From NCBI GenBank assembly GCA_900175165.2, contig FWWN02000288.1, positions 62,001 through 126,000 of the forward strand: DNA of 64,000 bases, in the 5' to 3' direction. Below the pieces are notes generated by a model, which was not told where the DNA came from, did no database searches, and saw only the letters and a program-made list of their open reading frames with translations. The position numbers and the translations under genes are program-made. Positions 56,202 to 64,000 of the stretch are shown one piece after another; positions within the stretch are counted from its first letter, which is position 1, and every line of letters begins with the position of its first letter. Source of the stretch: Rhizomucor pusillus (Eukaryota > Mucoromycota > Mucoromycetes > Mucorales > Lichtheimiaceae).

Positions 56202-56960
56202 ATGCCTCCCAAGTTCGACCCTACAGAAGTAAAGATCATCTACTTGCGAGCAACTGGTACGGCCACATGATTCAGCAACTGCAATGTGACAATGTCCTAA
56301 TGTAATTGAAACTCTAGGTGGTGAATTGGCCGCCTCCTCCGCTCTTGGTACGTCCAGAACGACTAGAACGGCAAATATACGAACGGTACAATGTCTGACA
56401 TTCAACAATTTGTATAGCTCCCAAGATTGGTCCTCTTGGTTTGTCCCCCAAGAAGGTCGGTGAAGATATCGCCAAGGGCACCAAGGACTGGAAGGGTCTC
56501 CGCGTCACCGTCCAGTTGACCATTCAGAACCGTCAAGCTCAGGTTTCCGTCGTTCCTTCCGCTTCTTCCCTCGTTATCAAGGCTCTCAAGGAACCCCCAC
56601 GTGACCGCAAGAAGGACAAGAACAGTATGTATCGTACTTTGCACTATTGATTTAGTAGGAATATAATATTAATCAAAATCGATCCACACACAGTCAAGCA
56701 CACTGGCAACATTTCTCTCGATGATGTTATCGAAATTGCCCGCACCATGCGCTTCAAGTCCTATGCTCGCGAGCTCAAGGGTACCGTCAAGGAAATCCTT
56801 GGTACCGCCAACTCTGTAGGTTGCACCGTTGATGGCCAGAGCCCCAAGGACCTCTGCGACGCCATCGACGCTGGTGAAGTCGAGATTCCTGTAAGTTGAC
56901 GATACACAAAACCCAAATGTTAGACTTTACTGACTATTCGCATAACTGTAGGAAAAATAA
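56202..56960 (+). CDS. RPL12: 60S ribosomal protein L12 (uL11)
   Basis: Five exons (56202-56256, 56318-56347, 56418-56624, 56694-56890, 56952-56960) give 165 residues, the exact usual length. The start [20 protein letters not shown], then [37 protein letters not shown], and the end [17 protein letters not shown] and VEIPEK are all diagnostic. L12 forms the base of the ribosomal stalk. The last exon codes only for EK and stop, and exon 2 is 30 nt. All introns are GT-AG. Confidence 0.97.
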
Positions 56961-57031
56961 ACAAAACAATAAAAAGGCGCTTGGACTTGGATGATATATG
57001 CATCAGCAAAGCATTGTAAATTGTTTTTACT

Positions 57032-58419
57032 TTATTGTGGATTGACTTTGACAACGATTTTGCCCATGGTCTGGTTGCTTTCCATCAATTTGTGGGCATC
57101 AACGATATCTTCCCAGTCGAACACCTTGTCAATGAAAAGCTTATAGTCGCCTCCGTCAGGTTTTGAGAAATGTCCTTGGATGACATGCTCGTATACAGCA
57201 TCGCGGAGACGTCGCTGGTATTCCAATGATCTGCTACGGAGAGCGGAACCTTCAACCTATGCGAATACATGGGTTAGAAAAATAGCATGATTCTTTTTAC
57301 TTTCACTACTGCAACTTACTCTGAGTCTCTTTCGAAGGAATGCTGAGAGATTCACATTTTCTACTACAGGTCCCGACAAGAAAGCCAACAGAACCATTCT
57401 GCCATCAAGTGCCAGCGTTTCGATGTTATCATGCCAATAATTCTTGCCAATGAAATCGATGATCACATCAACGCCTCTCTTTGAAGTCTCTTGTGCGATC
57501 TATTCAAGCCAAAAGCGAAGGAGCAGTTAATTTTTAGGAGGATACACAAGATGCCGGACAACGACGTACAACTTCCGCCCAGTTCTCGGTTTTGTAGTTG
57601 ATGGCACGAGTTGCGCCCAGCTTCTCGCAGAAAGCGGTCTTTTCGTCCGAACCAGCAGTGACAAAGATACGCTTTCTGGTATTACAAAATCATTTCAATT
57701 AGGGAGGAGAACTGCTAAGATATGTAGTGTCTTGTTCAGCTTACGCTCCAGCATTCTTTGCCAATTGAATAGCAGCGATACCTACGCCGGATGCACCTGC
57801 GTGGATCAAGACATCTTCTCCAGCCTTCAAACCGGTTACAAAGAAAAGAGCCTGGTACGCAGTGAACCAGGTTTCGGGGATAGCGGCTGCTTGTTCAAAG
57901 GACAAGCTCTCTGGTTTGGGGATAGCAAGTGCTTCCTCCATCACTGCATACTCGGCGTAGCCTCCGCCGCCCATGAGGCCGAAAACTGCATCTCCAGGCT
58001 TGAAGCATTTCACTAAGTGGGATCAAACAAGTCAATGACAGGCGTGAGAATATATATGCCATACATGTTACCATTTTTGCCCACAGCTTCAACAATGCCA
58101 GATACTTCAACACCAAGGATATGGCTAGCTCCGGGTGGAGGTGGATAGTTTCCTTGACGCTGAACAATATCCATTCTGTTCAAGCAAAAACATTTGACCT
58201 TAGCTGTCATTATTAGCATATATTACATTCCCATGTCATGGCAACCTAATTTACCTTGACCAAGATCTGCGAATCGCCTGGTGTAGGTGTCGCGGTTTCG
58301 CCAAGGTAGAGCTGCGAGGCATCGCCTTCATCGCAAAGCAGTCAGCGATATATAAAGTGAGGCGTATTGTCGCGTAGTATTCTCGACTTGCCTGGTTGTT
58401 TTACGAGAACGGCGCGCAT
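57032..58419 (-). CDS. PIG3/zeta-crystallin-like NADPH:quinone oxidoreductase
   Basis: Seven exons (58419-58392, 58325-58255, 58198-58072, 58012-57745, 57675-57570, 57499-57320, 57256-57032) give 334 residues. It is an MDR-family enzyme without the catalytic zinc: [19 protein letters not shown], then [34 protein letters not shown], the nucleotide-binding [20 protein letters not shown], then [14 protein letters not shown] and [20 protein letters not shown], ending in [10 protein letters not shown]. It matches the TP53I3/PIG3 subgroup, which reduces quinones with NADPH. Intron 1 needs a GC-AG boundary (GCAAGT donor starting at 58391, minus strand) to make the KQPGDASQ join. Confidence 0.92.
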
Positions 58420-58779
58420 AGTGTAAGGGAATAAAAGGAAAAAAAGTTTGGTACAACGCCTGTTTATATATTGCTCCGCCAGTGCATTATGCATTACTAA
58501 TGCAGTAGAAGCAACGAGAAGTACTTATTGATTAGTAACCGACTCTCGTCGTTCTTGGGGAGCATTTATGGCCATATATTCAGAAAGGACATGATGTATC
58601 TAAGGTATACTCTGCTTTTATTCTGTTGTGTTAGGTGCTTCTCTAGAAATGATGGTAGCAATATATATGTTACAAAAAAGAAGGTAAAGAATGATATATA
58701 ATGAAGGAATGGGTTTGTCAGTGGATGATTACGGAACGTGAGATAGGAGGAAAAGAAAAAATTTAATGTCTAGGTTCAT

Positions 58780-60730
58780 TCATTGCTTTTCGGTCGTCGC
58801 TATTCTTGCCGGAACACCCTTGTTGGAGTTTTCGTCTGATTCCATGATACTCATATTGTCTTTCTCTCCTTGCTTCATGGCTTCCAGCTCCTTTTCCGCT
58901 CTAAAGACAAGCATAGACTTTGTAGAAAAGACAATATCCAGTTCTTCCAAAGTCTTGTTGCTGGTCTCCGGATAGAGAGCCCAGACGACAGGGATTGTCA
59001 AAAAGTTGAAAACAGCGAAAACGATAAACGTGGCCCAGCCGATACGCGCAAGCATAGGAGGTGTGATTTCCATAATCAATGCATTGCCGATAGACCAGCC
59101 AACGACACTCCACGCGCCGCCTCTTGCTCTTACTTTGGTAGGATAGATTTCGACCTTCATGTATCGGGTTAGATGAGAAGTGTCATCTAAGTATTAAATC
59201 GCTCTCGATAGACTTACCGGGTAGAGCCACGGCACTGCTAACCATGTCATACCAAAGAACCCAGTGTAACCAAAGGTAAAGACAGTAGCTGCGATACCGA
59301 AACTAAGCGGCGACATACTAATGATATTAGGCTTGGTCAAGATGCCGACAAGAATAAGACAAATGCCTTGCAAGACTGCGCCGTAGTAAAGTGTAAACCG
59401 TCGACCGAGGCGATCCACAGTAAACACGTTTACGATGGTGCATATCATGTAATACATGTTGTTGAATCCCGAGAGTAGCTGTGCGGTCTTTTCTGAAAAG
59501 CCAGCTGTGCGGAACACGGTCGGTGCATAGACTGTGATCTGTTGTTGTCGTAGAATATGGAAACAACGCACGCCCCGTCCGCTGTCAGTTTTCGATGACT
59601 GGAAAAACAAAAGTATCAGAAAGACTCACCACACCGATGCCACAGAGTTCTTGCAGGATTTGCAGCCAAATTGACAAATGGACTCGTCGTGGGATATTAA
59701 GTTTGTCGTACTTGAGGAGCATGCTAAGGTACGTAGGTTCTCCCTCTTCGGATTCAAGTTCATTGGCTTCCATGACTTGATTGTATTCGGCCTGAACATC
59801 CGGATGGTTGGGATCGCCTCCGCCGCGGAGTGCGGCGAGGATATCAATAGCTTCTTCGTGCCGGCCCTTTTTGAGCAACCATCGTGGTGATTCCGGGAAA
59901 AAGTTGATACCAAACGCAAGAAAGACGAGCGGTACCAGCTGGAATGCGATGGGGAAGCGCCAGCGTAAACCGCCTTCCGTGTAACTCATACCGTAATCGA
60001 GCCAGTACTACATAGATTGTTTGTGTGCAAGCAGCTATATCATCAGCATATGGAACGCTTTCCTTGTCATAGTTGTTTGGATCGACTTACAGCGACGACG
60101 ACACCAAAAATGTTTAGCGTAAATTCCATGGCAATAAACATACCCCGGGAAGTATGATGTGATGTCTCAGCACTCCACACAGGGACAATGGCGTTTCTGT
60201 GATGACACATCACGGTTAGCACATCCCAAAAGAAGAAATCCTTTACATACTAGATCGCATAAACCGCGCCTTTTTTTTCTTTTATCGTGGTACGTACAAA
60301 TGACCGGTTCCAATACCCGTGATAATGCGAGAAGCCATCATCCAAGCAACATTCTGCGCTGATGTCTGCAGAACAGCGCCGATGATGGCTATCAACGATC
60401 CTACGACAACTGTCTTGATTCTTCCAATCATATCTCCGATGTAGCCACCCATTAATGCACCGATCAGTGTTCCAGCATAGTACACCGCTACTATTCCGCC
60501 TAGCATCGCATCTCTGCCTTGGAGTTCCATTACGTTGATGTAGTCGGGTGATATGTTGACACCGCTCATAACTCCTTGATCATACTACACAGGCATGTTA
60601 TGCAATGTTTTTTCGTGCTGCTCAATGTCGAACTTACGCCAAAGAAGAAGATACTGAGACCGGCAGCGAGATTGATGATAAGGATGAGGTCTGCTCCGTA
60701 AAAGTGGCGATAAAAGTTGTAAACTTTCAT
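58780..60730 (-). CDS. MFS sugar (hexose-type) transporter
   Basis: Six exons (60730-60638, 60584-60298, 60196-60091, 60007-59630, 59538-59218, 59154-58780) give 519 residues with 12 predicted helices. Sugar-porter motifs are all present: GGYIGDMIGRIKTVVVGS, FFPESPRWLLKKGRHEEA after helix 6, then LQELCGIGVVTVY-type helix 7 sequence with the QQ-like region reading LQILQEL, VDRLGRRFTLYYGA and, after helix 12, LYPETSNKTLEELDIVF. The exon joins are phase 0 or 2 with GT-AG. It would import hexose or a related sugar by proton symport or facilitated diffusion across the plasma membrane; which sugar cannot be read from sequence. Confidence 0.92.
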
Positions 60731-61153
60731 AGTTTTCTTCTCTTATGCGGTCGGAGGAGATAGTAAAAGAGGAAGACACCAACCACAGAAAAGATAAAAG
60801 TATATGAAACCAGTCAACGAAAGAGCAATCGCCAGTTTCTCCCCGAGGTGTTATATACTAGGGCTTATTCGGGGGTAGGCTCCCATTTGTTTACGTTTGG
60901 ATCTGCATGTCTCGGTATTCCTCTGCAGTGTTCCCCATCGTTAAAGATATTTTTCTTTTCTTGTTCACTGCTGCAGCCACTTTAAGGGGTCTGTCTGCCT
61001 GTCTGTCTGGCATTTTCTGGCGCGCTCTCCCCATCTTATCTCTTGTTATATTCATCCCCGCACGACCCCAGCATCTATTGCGTCTCCCACTCCTTTGGAT
61101 CTGAGAGTTTCTTGTGTGCTGTTTGGATCTGGTTTTTACGCTTTTTTTTTTCT

Positions 61154-61238
61154 CGGGGCATTTTTCCTCATTTGTCAAATCTACATCCCAGTGACGTTAA
61201 CTTAATCATGACAACAACAGATTGAGTTAGCGTAAGTG
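61154..61238 (+). repeat. Duplicated ~80-base element, copy A
   Basis: Starts cggggcatttttcctcattt and ends in a gagttagcg word. It closely matches copy B at 62731-62800 in the same orientation, with a few substitutions and small indels. It lies about 420-510 bases upstream of the sugar transporter start. Confidence 0.75.
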
Positions 61239-62730
61239 TCGTTGCTGCTCAGCATCAGGAAGGGGCGGGGGCCAAGTTATATCAACTGTTCATATATTGC
61301 CACATCCCGCTTCATATGCAGCAAACTCCCAGTTTCTACAGCTCTTCCATCACAGTAAAGCGCAGTTCATTTCGAATTTGTTGGGAAACTGGATACACAC
61401 ATACTTTTTTGATTTACAGTACACAATGGGTGTTAATAATATCTCGTTTGCATCACCTCATCTAGCCGAACTTGTCTTCCGCCGAAATAATGAAAAGTCA
61501 AAGGTAGCAGCAATGTTTGAGCCAGATGCTGATATCTATGTCCCATGGCGTTTCCCAGCCCCTGTGATTCATGATATGTAGGTGCGCATTTGAGATGCAT
61601 TAGATATAGTTATATAGTTGCTGGCAGGCCAAGATGCATATCTTGTTAAGGGTTCCCAGCATTTGATGTACCCGTGCATATTTCCTTCCATATTCCTCCA
61701 CCGATAGGCTTCCTACTGCATATAGAATGTGTTGCATTCTAGACTGTCCAGTAACTGCACACCAGAACCTATGGGCTGCAATGCAGAATCTGGAATAAAT
61801 TATTGTACATCGGTTGAAAATGCAGAATTCGAACACCTGTGCTGACAAATCGGCCCATTGAAATCTGCACAGTCGTCAGGATGTTATGTACGATTGTCAG
61901 CAACAGCCATAATTGGAGATACAAAGGTACAAGGCAGCTATCGTGCTGCTAATAAACATCGGCAGAATTTTACACTTAACGGCGATCCTGGCTGGTGACG
62001 AGTACCCCGCATCATTTTCTAGTCTACAGCGAAGCTTCTTCTTTCGATCTATGATAAGAACTGCAAAAACGAGCATAGATGGTTTCGGACTCCTTTATCA
62101 ATTATGTACCCAAGAATATATAAATACTCGTTGCTGAAGTTTATGCAAGTTTAGATAGCCTACAGAAGACATCACTGCCATGAACGTTAAAAACTGGATA
62201 CTTTAAATCCTGAAGTATGCCGATCCGTTCCGATACGATCAGAGTGTGCCAGTTATTTCTTGTTCTTTTGAACCCTTGAACCGTTGATCTCACATCGCAG
62301 TAACTAAACTGTACATTTGAATTCGTCCTCAATCGACAAGTGTTGAAGGTATGTGTGAACCTTGATGCAATCTATCTTATTGATTGCTTTTAGGTTGCCA
62401 AGAAGCAGTGCAATGTGTTCATACAGCAGAGCGCGGCAAGCCAGAGCACAAAGTCTATATTGGAGAGGGACTCTCAACGTTTGTTTGTGTCGGATTTGTA
62501 TGTCGTATGTCTCGGTTTTCATCTGCAGTGTTTGATCGTTGATTTTAATTCTTCGCTGTTTTACGCAGTCATTAAGGGCTCTCTTGCATTTTTCGTCTGT
62601 GCAGATCCGCATAATCCTTGACTACCGTTGAGTTGTTTCCTATCCCGCCTAAACTTTGTTATTTATACCTATTTTGAACGGGATTTTGAAGTTTCTGCGG
62701 TTATGACTCTGGGTTACACCCTTTTCTTTT

Positions 62731-62800
62731 CGGGGCATTTTCCTCATTTGTCAAATTTACATCCCCACATTAATCGAATCACGTTAAAGGAGTTAGCGTC
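62731..62800 (+). repeat. Duplicated ~80-base element, copy B
   Basis: Matches copy A: cggggcattttcctcatttg, then tcaaat and acatccc words, then gttaa and gagttagcg. The words cattaatcgaatcacgttaa between them are changed relative to copy A. The spacing between copies is about 1.6 kb. Confidence 0.75.
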
Positions 62801-63280
62801 TGTGTGAGAAGGTTATAAACGTCAATCTATAAATTACCAATCAAATCGCATCCGGAATCGAATGCTAATTATTAGTCGAGCATTTACTCCCACCAGTTGC
62901 TGCATTAAGTCTATCTAATAATCAAGATGTTCATTAAGTTGCAGAAATTGAATTGCTGAACATACTCGCACTGGGTCTACGGTCATGGTTGCGCTGCCCT
63001 TCTAATGAAGATAGCTAAAGACAGGCATTGGGTTAGAGCTGAAAATTCACGTCTATCATTAGATACCAATGGGCAACCCTGGTTACCACGCAATTTCAAA
63101 GTCTATAAGTGCATTTTATGGGATAATAACTGAAAATGAGATGCCGCGCAAATGCATGGAATTTCGTCTCAGAAGGCAAATCACTGGGTGGGGGAGAAGG
63201 GAGGAGAATAGCGTTGCAGCCAAAGGTGTCGAATTCTTCATTTGCGGCTCCTTCTTTTGACATTACACCTGATTGACGAC

Positions 63281-64000
63281 ATGCCACCATCGTCGTCGCT
63301 GGATCGCCTCGGGGACTCCAGGCTATGCGAGTCTCCAAAAGACATTTTCCATGATAGCAATATCTTTATCGTAAACAACAGTGCTGCAAGTTTGCCCTTT
63401 GCTGTGCCTCCTGGCAAACAAGAGGTATATACAGCAGTGCAGCAAACCGTATATACATATTCGTACATGGAACGTAGTAGACTGACATACCAATGGGTGA
63501 TACTCGACGTTGGCCTTTTTAAAGTTAGAAGCAAACATGGTATCCCTCCCACAGACATTATTACCTGCAAGGTCGGCTATTGTTCGACAACGTGCGTCCA
63601 CAATGCCCTCCATTATCGCACCTCCAGCACGTTCCTCTAGCCTGCGAAGGAAGCCCAATGTGACACCAGATTTAGCCGGTACGCAAAAACAAAGAAATGT
63701 GAACGCCACGATGACGACAGCGAGCTTGTCATCATCAGATCGGCTTCCTGCCAAAACAGACAATGAAAATGAAAATACAGAAAAGCCAGACGACGACGCA
63801 GAAGAAGAAGTGACATCCTGCCTTATGAGCTGGAAACGCCACTCAGCGCTCAAGTTAGCATGCAGAGATAGCATGTTTACTGACGATGATAGCAGCGGCA
63901 GCAATGCTCCTACCGATATCCCAGAGGAATGGCAGACAATGGCAGATAGCTTTTGGAGAGGACAAGATTGCAGCAGCTTTGTAGTAAAGCCAATGACAAT
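63281..64000 (+). CDS. Uncharacterised protein, partial at the right edge
   Basis: Exon 1 is 63281-63424 (ATG in MPPSSSLDRLGDSRLCESPK) and ends at a GT donor in phase 0; exon 2 starts at 63555 after a cccacag acceptor and stays open to the end of the window, for at least 196 residues. The exon 2 start reads TLLPARSAIVRQRAST, then PSIIAPPARSSSLRRKPN, a Thr/Ser/Asp/Glu-rich region, and WKRHSALKLACRDSMFTDDD near the edge. It is Ser-rich and probably disordered, with basic clusters that could be phosphorylation or nuclear-localisation sites. No family was recognised. Confidence 0.6.

Larger units (their letters stand above)
60731..63280. other. Gene-poor 2.5-kb stretch
   Basis: The left part is the promoter of the sugar transporter. 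An isolated 51-codon ATG frame at 61426-61581 (with SPHLAELVFRRNNEKSKVAA) is protein-like but matches nothing; it may be a real micro-gene or the remains of one. Frames elsewhere look random. Two related ~80-base segments are listed separately. No RNA gene was seen. Confidence 0.4.

Noticed and set aside
1..64000. CRISPR arrays, bacterial operons, riboswitches or a secondary-metabolite synthase cluster
   Set aside because: No regularly spaced direct repeats, no ribosome-binding-site spaced cistrons and no synthase domains were seen; intron-rich genes show a eukaryotic nuclear context.

Overview
This window is eukaryotic and fungal. Genes are compact and spliced, with introns mostly 50-90 nt. 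The proteins include fungal-specific families: ERG4 sterol reductase, Kre2/Mnt1-type GT15 mannosyltransferase, a GPI-anchored GH16 wall enzyme and fungal PF17784-type sulfotransferase-like proteins. Ser/Thr/Gln-rich low-complexity stretches, the overall gene mix and a cofilin gene split directly after its ATG suggest an early-diverging fungus, probably Mucoromycota. The species cannot be fixed from sequence alone. About 30 intact protein genes, one tRNA, one Tc1/mariner-type element, two sulfotransferase pseudogenes and one further remnant are supported. Exon models were built by hand from splice signals, reading phase and family patterns.

Layout. 1-4.5 kb: partial F-box protein; a divergent pair encoding a PhnZ-like HD-domain oxygenase and a PhyH/PhnY-like Fe(II)/2-oxoglutarate dioxygenase; a PIG-X/Pbn1-like GPI-mannosyltransferase subunit; a 40-residue Cys protein. 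4.8-16.3 kb: GH16 enzyme, 8-exon MFS drug-type transporter, thaumatin-like protein, LRR protein, GNAT-like membrane protein, 11-exon MTO1 (mitochondrial tRNA modification), cofilin. 16.6-32.8 kb: Sds3-like protein, VPS25, a spliced orphan, a small secreted protein, glyoxalase I, GT15 mannosyltransferase, a 609-residue orphan, an LST2-like protein and a fungal transcription-factor-like protein. 33.4-44.7 kb: a tandem array of P-loop sulfotransferase-like genes (seven intact, two clear pseudogenes, one remnant), leftward on the left and rightward on the right. 45.5-47 kb: a broken Tc1/mariner element beside tRNA-His. 47.4-64 kb: MED27, an acidic-tailed orphan, a CCDC137-like protein, a secreted Asp/Lys/Trp-repeat protein, ERG4, a 62-base gap, RPL12, a PIG3-like quinone oxidoreductase, an MFS sugar transporter, a gene-poor stretch and the start of a new gene at the right edge.

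How the genes work together. Most genes are unrelated housekeeping neighbours. The exception is the head-to-head oxygenase pair at 1.3-3.4 kb. Its two families match those that act in sequence to break the C-P bond of 2-aminoethylphosphonate in bacteria (PhnY then PhnZ). The HD protein carries the Tyr-x-x-Glu element before its first metal-ligand His that marks the mixed-valent diiron oxygenases. The sulfotransferase array is the other feature of note: a young, actively duplicating and decaying family with fixed intron positions. Across the window, eight introns need a GC-AG boundary, all with the same GCAAGT donor, out of roughly 100 modelled introns.
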